From positions 16,616,183-16,680,182 of the forward strand of contig CM026426.1 of NCBI GenBank assembly GCA_014871385.1: DNA of 64,000 nucleotides, read 5' to 3'. A program made the translations under genes and the position numbers. The notes under the pieces were generated by a model. It made no database searches. It saw nothing but the letters and a program-made list of their open reading frames with translations, and had not been told where the DNA came from. The stretch comes from Ceratodon purpureus (taxonomy: Eukaryota; Streptophyta; Bryopsida; Pseudoditrichales; Ditrichaceae). Positions 37,981 through 50,856 of the stretch are shown here, piece after piece. Position 1 is the stretch's first letter; every line of letters starts with the position of its first letter.

Positions 37981-38316
37981 ATGAAGCCAAGTTCAGTTTT
38001 CAGTTTGATCATTGTCATGGAAGTGTCCTTCGTAGCTCTTGTTATCCTAGCGATTGGGGCTATTTGTGTTACATATCTAATAGTTTGGAATAGAGATGAT
38101 GCTAAGAGGGGGCCAAAGAGAGACATAAATGCTTGGGTAGCACCCCCCTCCGAAATCTTTTCAGTAGTTTCTAGTAGCACAGATCGGGAAGAGGATCACT
38201 TGAGTGAAGCACCCTGTGAGTTGTGGACTCACGAGCAAACGTTCAATATGTACAGTGAGTTCTATGAAGGGCTAGGTGAAGAGGAGCTGCACAACTTAGA
38301 AAATCACATGGAATAG
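37981..38316 (+). CDS. Small single-pass membrane protein, hypothetical
   Basis: An open frame of 111 residues from ATG (MKPSSVFSLI) to TAG. Residues ~6-36 form one long hydrophobic helix (VSFVALVILAIGAICVTYLI inside it), followed by a positive stretch RDDAKRGPKR and an acidic tail (EGLGEEELHN). By the positive-inside rule the tail would be cytoplasmic. No family recognised. The overlapping minus-strand frame is less plausible because it lacks a coherent composition. Confidence 0.4.
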   Translation: MKPSSVFSLIIVMEVSFVALVILAIGAICVTYLIVWNRDDAKRGPKRDINAWVAPPSEIFSVVSSSTDREEDHLSEAPCELWTHEQTFNMYSEFYEGLGEEELHNLENHME

Positions 38317-38905
38317 TAATTAATTAATGTATTGCGAATTAGTTATTAGGCAAATATATAGAATTTGCCTCTGATTACATTTTCTTTAATGTTGAGAATA
38401 TTTCTATTAATCAGCTAAAGTTATCACGATCTTTTTCGTTGAAATCCGAAACATCATCTTTAGTGTAACTTAATCTTAAGTATTTATACGTATTATCCAA
38501 TGCCGAGCAGGTTGATGGACCTCTACCACGTAGCAGATGTAGATTACTAGATGATACTTCCTTTAGGTTAGAACCAGCGGGTGCCCTTATATGCCCTACA
38601 TTCTAGATCTCATTCCTTTTCTCCCTACGTGAGAGCATGCGGTACAAGCTCTCTGAGTACGATATGGTCTGCTAAGGGTTGTTTGAATCAACAAGTGAGT
38701 CACTAAGTTCTAGAAGTTGAATGATTTGTATGGATTGTTTGCAAGCACAACAGTGAGTTAGTACAATTGTTAGGGATGGGAAACTGTGAGCTTTTATTTG
38801 TAATCAGATCTGGTATGGTAGATGTGCATGTCCTTCTACTTCAGACAGAGAACGCATGGGTTCATACTCACCATGGCTCCACGAGGATAGAATTCTAGAA
38901 GCACG
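38317..38905. other. Spacer before the palindromic-motif region
   Basis: No gene. The first weak motif relative (TGCCGAGCAGG) is at 38501. Confidence 0.4.
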
Positions 38906-40990
38906 TTCTGTGCCGAACAGGCTAAACGGGCTCTTTGGTCACATCAGTGGATTGGCTCGGTCTGCTATGTTCTGTGCCGAACACACATATATGAGAGGTC
39001 TACAATGTGGGTTTGATGCCAGACATGTCCGATAATCTAAAGTAACCACATCTCTGAAAGTACTTTTCCTAGCATGTTCTATGCCGAACTGGCTTTTGTT
39101 TGATGTCTATGATCTACGTTTGGTGCCGAGCAGGTTCAATGGTTGCTCAAACAAGACCTCTGAAATTAGTTTCTCTAGTGTGTTCTGTGCCAAACTGGCA
39201 TTTCTTATAAGTCAATGACTTGCGTTTGGTATAGAATAGGTTCAATGTTTGCTCAAATCATATTACTGAAATGATGTCTTCTTATATGTTCTGTGCCGAA
39301 CAGGCTTTTGCTAGGAGGCTTATGATCTATATTAGGTGCCGAGTTGGTTGAATGGTAGTCAAACTCTCTGACTGTAAATGATACGTTCTGTAACGAACAA
39401 CCTATCTCGGCTCACTTGAAATGTTCACATAAGGACTCTGTTCGACCTGTTCTGTGCCGAACACCCTGTCAAGGGCCAAAGTCCTACCAATTTCTTTTTA
39501 CTAATGGACTTGTTCTGTAAAAACAAGCATATTAGACAACTAGATCGTATGTTTAAATTCTATATGTTTGAAATATCTTGACAGTGGATGTATTAGAATT
39601 TTAGTAGTAGGAAATTTATTTGGCGTCATATGTGTGATAAATTGGACATGGTAGTACTGTTCTGCGCCGAACAACATAATATGAGTCAATTAAATCATCA
39701 TTTTCAGTCTCTTTTAAATATAATACGATGTAATTGGTGTGATTGATAAAAAACTATGCTAAATATAGTGCTAATCGTTTGATAAGGTTGAAATCGTCTC
39801 ATTTCAAAACTATTGTTCTGTGCCGAACGACTAATATGCTTATCTTTGACTGTAAAGAATTTGGTAAGAGGCTGTATCGAAGAGGAGGGTGGCAGCAAGA
39901 TGGCGGACGCAAAAAGTGTTGGCTTTACCAATGTCATTGGAGAAACAGGTAACACCAAGTTCCTTCAGACACTACATGCAATATCTTGACTACGGAATTC
40001 GGTATTTTATTAGATGTGTACTGTAATGAACAACATAAATTGGTAGTCTGAAATTATGTTTTTATTATGATATATGTTTCTGAGTGCCCTGTTAGACGTG
40101 CTTGAGGATGGACACGACAATGCAGGCCAAGTGCAGCCAACGCAAAGAAGTCAAGGTAACTAGTTCCTACTCATTCATGGTGATCCATGAGATTGTCTTG
40201 TTGGTTTGAAATATTGAATATAGTTCCCTCAAAAGTTCATATTCATGCAGTTGATAGAAATGATGACGAAGGAACAGAAGATAGCAATAAGGACAACAAA
40301 CCAAAGGAAGCTAATGCGGGTATCTCACCAAACCTATGACTTCATTATTTTTTTGGGTATGAGCTAATAAACTTGATGTTTATAACTAAGCGCACGCTGA
40401 GGCTCAAGTTCCTTGTTCTGTGCCGAATGGGTAACTTGACTGTTATGATACCCGGACATATCCTAATCTAACGAGATTTGTTACGGAATTTGTTTATTTG
40501 ATTACCTGTGTTCTGTGACGAACAACATAAATGGGTAGTCTAAAATAGTGTTAGAATTATGATGCATGCTTCTGAGAATCCACTAATCTGAACTTAACTC
40601 CATAAATGGTTAGACTGAAATTCGTGATGGTATATTGATGTTTTTAATTTCAGAGATAGACACTGTTGAGGATGGGCATGAAACTGCAAGCCCTATTCAG
40701 CTAACACAAGGAACTCAAGGTACCCAATTTGTTTACTAATTTCCTTTGTTTCATTTGTTTTGTTTTCTAAAATGGATCTAACTTCACAATTGATCATGTT
40801 TAAGCAGTTGCGAGAAATGAGGCAGAAAGAGCAGAAAATAAAGTCCACGACAGGAATCCTGAAGATGTCAATATGGGTACCATACTAATCCTAGGACCAC
40901 ATCACCATTTGGTTGTGAGCATGTTAAGATGGATATATTAGTGCCTTTGCTTGATCTCAAGTTCCTCGTTCTGTGCCAAACATCCTATAT
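38906..40990 (+). repeat. Dense cluster of TTCTGTGCCGAACA motifs, partly in ~105-bp tandem units
   Basis: Motif copies lie near 38906, 38969, 39075, 39180, 39287, 39383, 39448, 39658, 39813, 40413, 40508 and 40967. Weaker relatives are at 39122, 39230, 39336, 39509 and 40019. From 39075 to about 39390 they sit in ~105-bp units, each with a strong motif, then (G)GTGCCGAGCAGGTTCAATGG. The cluster covers the promoter and first introns of the methyltransferase-like gene. Confidence 0.7.
40096..40876 (+). repeat. Tandem duplication of two exons in the methyltransferase-like gene
   Basis: Exons 40096-40155 and 40251-40319 resemble 40654-40719 and 40808-40876. Compare VLEDGHDNAG...TQRSQ with TVEDGHETAS...TQGTQ, and VDRNDDEGTEDSN with VARNEAERAEN. 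All four are phase 1-1, so the duplication keeps the frame. Intervening introns also share motif copies (TTCTGTGACGAACAACATAA). Confidence 0.65.
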
Positions 40991-42012
40991 GGCCAAAATT
41001 GATGTTGCTCAATCGCTATTGTCAGGAGGCAGACAATGATAGTAATTCGGGAATGGACGGAGATGATGGTAATGATGATGATGGTAATGACAATGGAAGT
41101 TGTGAAGACGATGCACCCGATCGAATGGAATACCTTGCTCAAGATGACGATATTGATGAGGATGAAGCTCTTGAGTTTGGACTGGAGATGACTGATGCGA
41201 ATTTGGATGCTAGGGAAGAGTACGACTTGATCGTTGCTCACAGGAAGACAAGGATCAATTCAATTGAAATACTGAAGCGCTTAGAGATGTTCCAGGGGGG
41301 GAAATCTCATATTGACATTCCGCTTTGTAGAATGCGGAAGCTGCAAGTGGTACGTCAAGCACTTGAAAATGATATAATAAAAATGCAGGCGGATTTTGTC
41401 CATGGCTATCGACAGGGGGCTGCAACTTTCTATGTTTTCACATGTCAAGCAGAACACAGTTCATATGCTTCACCGAATTCAGAAACTTGGATCCTTGCCT
41501 ATTGAGCAGTTTCGGGACCTTCTTGCCCAGAGGAGTATTCCGCGGCAGTGAAGGCATTGGATGTTCCTGCTGATAAAAAGCCGTGGTATCCAGTTCCCGG
41601 AGCAAAGTTCTTGGAATTAATTCATTTTGTAAGCATGCCTTACTCTTCAAATTTAATTTCATGCTCGGTTTTTATTAATGGGACGAGTATATTTCATGAG
41701 TGTCACTATTTCAATACTATTCTGCAGCATGAAATCTCTGAGGCAGGAGATGAAGGCCAGCAAAAATACGAAGATGAGACACCGAGGCGAAGGCGCACTG
41801 CAATTGGTTTGCTAAAGGCAATTAACGGGGTGATGGCCGCCAAGAGGAAGACGTTGTCTGCTGCGTTCACGAAATACCTAATAATTTCAAACCCAGCAAA
41901 TGGGAAACACTTCTTAACCGAGGTATGGTTGAATCAAATTTTTGTTTGTTGTGTGTCACAGCTATCATGAAGTTTGAGGATTATGAATCTGATGGAATGC
42001 AGCCCCTAAGAT

Positions 42013-42440
42013 GTTGTTCGGTAACAAATGGCTTAGATCTGAGGGGACATGGTTGGCGTTCGGTACCAAACAGGATATATTTAAGGCTTCTGAGATGTTG
42101 TTCGACACAGAATGGGTAGGAGTAGTGGAGCAAAACCAAATTTCCTTGAAAGTTCAAATGCTAGGATTATAGTTACTAAAGTTAGTTTACGATTTAATTC
42201 AGCAGAATCAGCTGCTATTGTTCTGGAAACAATATTTGATTGAGTAACATGTTAGTGATCTCGCTTTTCATATTCATGTTCATTAAGTGAGGTTGTTAAG
42301 TTGACAGGTTCCGAACGGAATTTGCCACTTGGAGTCAAGGGTGTTTGGTACCGAACAGGGTAGTTCTCAGGCGGGGGAAATAGTGTTTGGTACCGAACGG
42401 GTTAGTTCAGGCTTGGAAAATAGTGTTCGGTACCATGTGG
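42013..42440 (+). repeat. Intronic cluster of GTTCGGTACCGAAC-type motifs
   Basis: Copies near 42013, 42058, 42096, 42308, 42342, 42383 and 42421, all inside one intron of the methyltransferase-like gene. Here the TA-centred form (GGTACC core) prevails, unlike the GTGCC form of the 39-kb cluster. One more copy (GTTTGGCACCAAAC) lies in a later intron at 43886. Confidence 0.7.
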
Positions 42441-45400
42441 ATTAGGTTTGTTTTTGGATGGTTGGAGTGAAGTCAAGTCCTCACCATCTTGCGCAGCAGT
42501 AGAATAGTTAATATATCATCACTACTATTTGGGTCTTGACTTGTGAATAAACCATCACTATTTACTTATACTAAGTCATCATTTTCTCTACTATGCATAT
42601 TGCCAAGCATTGGTCCGCGAATTTGACACCAGAGATGACTACGGAGAAACTACAAAATTTGGCATCTTCTAGCATTCCATCTATAGATAAGGAGGCCATT
42701 TTGAAAATCTGGAACTCGTCAAAGTCTGACAGGAAGATCAAAAAATTCCCTCTTGCCCCTTTCAATGACAATGTGTTCAACACTTACCTACATAAGTATG
42801 TGTTCTGGTATCAGTTAAAGGTGAATTCTTTGGAATTCTACGATACAATCATGAGTGATTATCTGCCACTAGAGACCAATCCAAGTCAACCTTTCCAGAA
42901 GTACATTGAGACCAATTGGATCAGACAATGGGATTATGCGTATAATTTACCTATTCTCAAGAAGGAAATAAGCAAGTCACAAGAGTGGAGGACTCCTAAG
43001 CAACCTCACGGTGAACCTGCCATGAATCGCCTTGTCTACAGGTGTGTATTTTCCAAGCATTCTTTTATGTTTTCAACATGTTTCAAAATGCTTAGGAAAT
43101 CGTGGTATAAGGATGATGTTATAAGGCTGACATTGTATTATTTTTCCTTGAAGATACTAGACCAATATCCTACAAGTGGAAGAAATTGTACTAGAGGCCC
43201 ATCCGATTTTTGCCTCATGGCTTGATCTCCAAAATGACGAGTGCATGTTCACCAAGGACCAAGCAAATGACTGGGATGAGAATCATCTGATGGCATGTCA
43301 CTGGTATATCGAGAGTGATCCCCTCGAGACGCCTTTACATGAAATTGAGAATCGGCGTCTGGTGGAGCCATTGTTCCAGCGGGCAATTCCTCTTGAACGT
43401 GCGAATGTGGGACGATCAATCGCAAATGTTGTTTCTGGAAGAGCCGGGAAATCCAAGTCAAAGGGTCCGATTTAGAAAGGTATTGCTCCAAATGTAATTG
43501 TACCCCCAAAAGAGCTTCTTCCCAAGGCGGGCAAGCGTACAGCCAAAGATGCACATGCAGAATCATCAAAAAGAGGCAAACACGATGAGGCGAATGAAGA
43601 TCGAGAGGCCCACGATGATGCTGCTCAATCAAAGTACAGCTCTTCTAAATCCATGTTGCAGATTACGAGGGGTTTTGGAGGTGCATACATTCCAACTCTG
43701 AGAAGGTCTTTAGTTCAGATTGCCCCACAAGGTACGAAATACCTTGAGCGCATAATCAACAACTCGCTTGAAGATTTCTTGGCGAGTGAAGACATAGAGT
43801 TCGAGGAATTTGCATTCGAGGTACATTTCTTATTATTTTTTATTTTTCATCTTGCCCAACTAGTGATATCTTTGATAAATACCATGTTTGGCACCAAACA
43901 GTATGTCTATGTCAAATAGTTCATCTAGCATAATTTTTTTTTTCCCAATAACTTAACATTCAAGCATCCAGTTTGTGATTTTCAGTAATAGTGTTTTGAT
44001 CTAGGCTCAGAATTATCTTCAGTAACCATCACTTCGTATTTTCCACAAATAGTATGAGTTTAAGATTCTGTGTTAGATAGTTTTAATCAGCATAACCCCT
44101 TGCTTGTATCAAATTCATGCACTTCCCAATTGCCACACTATTGTTCTCACGTAATTTTTGTAAGCATTATGATCTGGAATCTAAAGGTTGATATATTGTG
44201 ATAGGCAAGGGGAAGCGATCAGACTTATCTTCGAGGCAAGGAAGACGTTCACCCAGTAGCAGATCTGGTCATCATTGACCAGCCATTTGAGACAATGGTG
44301 GCTGGTTTTGGTGATGCCATTCCCAAATGGAATACGATTGAGAGTACCAAGAGGGAATGGTATCAATCGAGGTTTGAGTTTATAGATGACTACCTGCAGG
44401 ACGATGGCGCCATCTTGATTCTTATGCCGATGGGTTTGAGCCACGAGCTTATGCACTGGGTGTTAAAGTATAAACTAAAGACGAAATGTGAGTGGCAAGT
44501 TCATCAATCTGAGCCTCTAACACATCCGGCTTATGACAACATGATGGTAAGTTTTTCTATACTCATTACTATGTAGTATGAACTTGTACAAACTTACCCA
44601 TTCAATACCGAAGAAGACTAAGTCTAGAGTCGTGAATTTTACATAGGTTTTGAGTCAGATCTGTGTCGTTTTCTTTTATATTTTAGATGTGGAGTTGGAC
44701 TTAACAGGAGATTAATGTTGACGTCTTTGACTGTTCAGACGTTCAGCTTCTTCGCGGTCCTCCTGGTTAAAACCGACCGTGTTAGGGATAAGGTATGGGA
44801 CCAGCTTCTGAAGCCATTCAAGCTCAATTCAGACCCCTTGACAGCCAACAGACCTGAGGATCCGATCTGGTATCTCGCACTTACAACTATGTGGAGAAAC
44901 CAGCCCTCGATGATAGCGGTAACCTCTGGCGTGGGCCACATGAGAAATCCGATATCCTTTTTCAAATTCTCTTTGACATGTGTTCAAAGCCAGGGGATAT
45001 TGTCGTCGATCTGAGTGCATCCACAGGTGCTTCTCTTCGAGCATGTCGCGCTTCTAGTCGCCATTTCTTCGGCCTCGAAGAAGACACCGACATATTTATG
45101 GGTGTCTTGAAGCCTCTTCTGATGTCACAGGAGCGAAAGAGGGGAAAAGCGAAGATCCGACCCGGTATGGATGGTTCACACAAACCTTGACCTAGCTCGA
45201 TATGATGTCTTCTTATGATTTCGAACCAAGTGATCCCATGGCTTGCAAATAAATCATATCAGTGGTGTCTTATTCAATTATTTTGCGACGATACTCTTCG
45301 TTGGTCTATGTTCTTATTACTTAAAGTATGTTCTTTTCAAGCTCCATGCACTGTTCAAGACGAACCATGATGGTAGCAAGTTGGAAATATTAAGAGTTTT

Positions 45401-46454
45401 ACTTTATGTTTACATATTTCTTATGCGCTCTTGCAGCGTCGCTCCCTTGTGCAAACTGAGTCTACGTCACTGTCTTCTGCTAACTCAATAACGTTACACT
45501 TACATTGCATTTACAATTTGCAAAAAGCCTTCACATTGTTATTAGTTATCGAATTTAGTGTAGACAGGTTGTTGTCTGTGGTATATTTGGACTGCAGATG
45601 GATCGGGCAATCAAAATTTGCACTTAATCACGTTACTCTGTAATCTTCATCTTTGCAGAGATCTGTCGCCAAAAGATTCCTTGTTTTGCCGATCTCCAAT
45701 TCATGCGAAGTCCATCACTGACGTTCTTTCTTCCTCCTGAAGCTGTCGCTACTGCCTCATTTCTTGCTCTTCAAGTCTCACCGAAGGTCCAATTACAAGA
45801 AATTGAGCGCCTCCCGAAATCATGTATATTTGTGGATTCTGAAGTAGTCAAATCTGCCTCTGAAACTACTGAAACCATAGATATTTTGAACGACGAGTCA
45901 TCTGGTGATAGTTCATTATTTTCATAGAGAAATGGTTATAAGTACTTTGAGTGTGTTGAAAAGACATGTCCATCACCGTCCAGTAATCAATATTTACTTG
46001 TATTCCAAAATCATAACTTATGGTCTAGAAGCCATGAAATATATATTTCTATCATGAGGATTACTTTTATAAGTACCTTTAGGCTAATATTAGATCCTTA
46101 GTCTTTGAATTTAACTTAATATTTTCATATAACTAGCTCAAATCACACACATGTACTATATCTAATTATAATAAAATTAGAGTTACTCTATAAATCATTC
46201 TATTAATAGATTATAATAGATGCCTATAATAGAAATCTTGTATATATTATGTATATTTAACCATTAGTACCATAAATCCGACACATATTAAAGCATTATG
46301 TATGTATATCTATTTTAAGTTTAATCCTTTGAAATAATCCAACATATTTAAGTCCTAGTACTAATCTTTAATATAGTTGGTAGCCGCATATAGTATATAT
46401 GGACTACAGAATCAACATATATTTCACACATTTTATTTTAATATAGTATACAAC

Positions 46455-46458
<4 letters not shown>

Positions 46459-46489
<31 letters not shown>
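46459..46489 (+). repeat. (TA)n microsatellite
   Basis: About 15 TA units. Confidence 0.9.
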
Positions 46490-46493
<4 letters not shown>

Positions 46494-47036
46494 CATATAT
46501 ACATCATTTACATATTAAGTGTTTTATATTATTATATGTAATAATAAATATATAAATCTATTTGTATATCAATAACTATTTAATATATATTTGGATGATT
46601 GGATAAGTATAAAAAAAAAAATACGAACACATATAAATTTATAAAACTACCCTAATACCTACATTTAAAGTCATATTGAATGTCTAAATTGTTATTAAAA
46701 TACATGCTTATATATAGAAGATATAAATATATATCCACAACCCATATATCTTTAATTGTTTAATTGATATTCTTGATTATTGTATACAATGACATATTCA
46801 ATAATATTTTATGACATTCATATTATAGCCAAATAATTATTGTATAATAATCATTAATTTCTTGATATTAAAGGAATTTTGTATCTAATTAGAGTACTAA
46901 AGCGAGTATTTACGGAAGCATTTTTTAAATAGACTATGATAGATGTGATAATAGAAATTTCATGAATATTACATATATTTTTTCCTTTAATACTATGATT
47001 AAGACGTATATTAAAGGTATGTGTAAGTATATATAT

Positions 47037-47513
<477 letters not shown>

Positions 47514-48317
47514 GAGAAAGAGATTAAGATTATAATTTATATGTATATATCTTATAATTTATTTATAATTATATATGTATGTATGTATGTCTATTTGTAT
47601 ATTGTATTCATAAAATATATATATACACAATACCTTTGTGCAGGCATATAGATCTAGCTATTATACTTATATAAGAATGTATAAATATCTCTATACAAGT
47701 AAAATGCATCCATATTTAGATGCATACTAAATATTCCGTGTAGGTACATGCCTATACATTCATTATGTATGATGTTTATACTAATTTAAAAAAAATAATG
47801 CATATTTTATATTACTGTATGTGATTTGACCTGTATAATGTATGGTGTATCAAATTCAACTATTATGTTTAAATTACTTCATACTAATAAGCTTTTGAAA
47901 ACACATTCTATTTTAAAATAGTGTGAAAAATATATATTTATATGAAATTTATTTATATCATATATGAATATATATATGAATATATTGTAGCATGGAAGAA
48001 TGCGTATATAAATAAGTATATATATCATTATATTTATATGTATATATGCCTTACACCAAAATATATATGAACAAACCCTTATATTATAAATTCACCAAAT
48101 ATATTGTTAATTAAGTACTAAGTTCATAATTCAACAGTATTTTTAAACGCGTTTAATATATTACCAATACATTAAATTTTTTCTATAACTAATTAGTATA
48201 TCATACTATTTCCATGTATGTTAAAATTGTAAACACTTGAAAGAATATATCTTTATGTATTATTTATTTAATTTATTGGTAATATAAAATATATTTGATT
48301 CCAATTGATTATTTAAG

Positions 48318-48318
<1 letters not shown>

Positions 48319-48372
<54 letters not shown>
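48319..48372 (+). repeat. (TA)n microsatellite
   Basis: About 27 TA units. Confidence 0.9.
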
Positions 48373-48373
<1 letters not shown>

Positions 48374-49457
48374 TAAGACATGCATATAAAACACATTTAT
48401 ATATAAGAGCCAACATTATTATCTATGTTTGGTACATGTGTAAATACCTTTTGTCAATGAATAATTGGCTACAATTTGTCTTCTTAAATATACATTAATA
48501 ATTCATTACATTCTACTATGCACAAAACTTTATTTCTTTTTGAAATAAATAGAAATTACGAACAATATAAAAACATTATAGTTTTATATATTTCAATTTT
48601 TTGATTAATGTTTGAACCATATTTATTTCAATTAATTATGTTATAATTTACAATCAATTCTTTATAAATACATCTATGATTCATTAGTATATACAAACTT
48701 ATATATACTAATATATATATAAAAAATATGCATAGATATTTTAAAGTTGGACATCTATGTCTTGATAAATCTTATACCCCTTGTAATTATATACGTCTCC
48801 ACTGAATGTTCTAGATTTGACAATAAATTATATTATTATATAAATTTAAAATAATTCATTGTATACGTGGAATACATTTATATTTATTTACTGTCTATAA
48901 TGTATAGGAATACTTTTAAACTACTGTATCTGGAGGCTATTTATTATTTATAATCTGATATTGTCTATAAGCTGTGTATATTTATAACATATACTTAAAT
49001 GGCTATATTTTTATATAGTTAATTAAAATTTAAAATAAAATATACCAATATATTTATATGTGTATAAAAACATATTTTATATTAACTCTATATAAAATTT
49101 CATGTAAGGAGTTATGGATTCTAAATGGGTTAGATATGTACATCTTCAACGGTTATACATACATATTGAACCTATATGTTACAAAAAAATACAATTTAAT
49201 GCATGTATATACAAATACATAGAAGTTATAATACCCATGCTTAAATAATACCTTGCCAAGCTACATGAAATAACTTATTAGAGGTCCGATCATAAATTTG
49301 ATTAATAATTGATTAATGATAAGAGTAATAGATAGACAAGTCAAAAGTATTTTTCAACTATAAGAATATACATGTATATATATGTATATATATAAAAAAA
49401 AAAATTAAAAAAAAAACAAATGTAAAAAACATAATATATAAATATAAAAATATTAAA

Positions 49458-49488
<31 letters not shown>

Positions 49489-49501
49489 CATATATATATA
49501 C

Positions 49502-49610
<109 letters not shown>

Positions 49611-49718
49611 TTCATATATATTTTCATATATAATGAATCAAACAATTTAAGTTCTTATTTAACAATTGAACACCTACTATACATCTATTATAAGAAAATA
49701 ATTGGCCAATGAGAAGGC

Positions 49719-50846
49719 GTTCTGCACGAACAGGGTATAGTCAACCTAAATAAAATTTAGAATAAAAACATGAATTTCAAATGTTCTATCTACTAGGACG
49801 TGACCGGATTTGGTGTTCTGTATTGAAGGAGGTGGTGTTCTGTACAGAACAAGGCTATTTGTGTGATCAAAGTACCTCGTTCGGCACCGAACAGTACAGT
49901 AGTCAGGATAATGAAGTCTACATGGAAACACCCAGGTACGTCTTCTTAGATGTTTTGTACAAAACATGGTTTTCGAAGGGACCATTCAACCGTGTTCGGC
50001 ACCGAACGCCCTTCTTTTTCAGGGGTGAGTCTTACGGTTAGTTTTTTAACACTGGTGTGTGCTTGCAGAGTTAATTGAGCTGTGCATATCAAATTTCAGC
50101 ATATTACTGTCGAGATAGGGTGTTCGGCACAAAACAGGTCATGTAGAGGGAAGGGAGATGTCATCATCAAGACATTTGCTAATGGATCCTCTGGTGTTTC
50201 AAGGGGAGGCTTTAGTGGACGTCCCAAAGGAATTAGTCTAGGATGTCTATGTATTTTTCTAAACATTATTGTCATTTGTAACCGATGATCACCACTGCTG
50301 ATGCATCGCATTTTGTATTGCTCTCCTCTTATTTAATTGTCGATGTGCTTTGTTGTTATGACATTGCAAGCCCTTTATCCAAGAGATTCAGACAGCAACA
50401 TGCAAAAGTACAGCCATTCTCAAGTAGATCTTAACACTAAGACACCTCATTACCACGATGAATTCAATATTCGCCTTCCCGCTATTGTCTCACCACAACA
50501 TCATCTTCTCTTCACTTTCTTTCATGTGGATCTCCAGATGAAGCAAGAGGCTCCAAAGTCAGTAAGTAATCAACAATCTACGTGCCCTGCTTTAGTGAAT
50601 GCATCATTTACTTTTCAAGTGTTTGTTCATCATCTACTTTTCAAATGACGTCTAGACTCTGGAATATCTGCACCGAGATAGGGTGTTTGGCACAGAACAT
50701 GTCATGTAGAATTATGTGAGTAGAGTTACGTGATCAAAATTTCAACTAGAAGGAGCGGTGTGAACTGAACTGAGAAGAAGCTTTGCTTAACTAAACTGAG
50801 ATGAAGCTTTGCTTAACGGCTGCAATAGGGTGTTCGGCACAGAACA
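49719..50846 (+). repeat. Cluster of perfectly symmetric TGTTC..GAACA motifs
   Basis: Copies near 49719, 49836 (TGTTCTGTACAGAACA), 49879, 49951 (TGTTTTGTACAAAACA), 49992, 50121, 50684 and 50831. Two are perfect 16-bp palindromes that differ from each other by paired changes. The cluster lies downstream of the minus-strand gene at 50857-52305. Confidence 0.75.
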
Positions 50847-50856
50847 TAGTGTCACT

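Larger units (their letters stand above)
39900..45927 (+). pseudogene. N4/N6-type DNA methyltransferase-like gene, many exons, decayed
   Basis: ATG at 39900 in good context (AAGATGGCG). Exons read: 39900-39948, 40096-40155, 40251-40319, 40654-40719, 40808-40876 (phases chain), about 41026-41628, 41728-41922, 42608-43041, 43154-43819, 44205-44546, 44739-45164 and 45659-45927 (TAG). The N-terminus is acidic and low-complexity; the middle is unrecognised with a basic patch (TPRRRRTAIG). The C-terminus has the N6_N4_Mtase layout: motif IV at VADLVIIDQPF, a helical segment, LWRGPHEKSD (like the usual HPTQKP), then motif I at DIVVDLSASTGASLRA and FFGLEED. Against the usual DPPY and DPFxGxGTT, both key motifs are altered (DQPF, DLSASTG). 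In-frame TAGs (43158, 43473), shifts near 41440, 41540 and 44888, and a phase conflict at exon 6 suggest a pseudogene or poor assembly. Confidence 0.6.

Noticed and set aside
38906-40990. CRISPR-like array, because a short palindromic unit repeats
   Set aside because: Spacing is irregular, copies vary, no cas gene exists, and the surrounding DNA is intron-containing eukaryotic sequence.
49836-49852. Steroid-receptor-like element (TGTTCT/AGAACA)
   Set aside because: The half-sites are in the opposite arrangement to a hormone response element, and plants lack such receptors.
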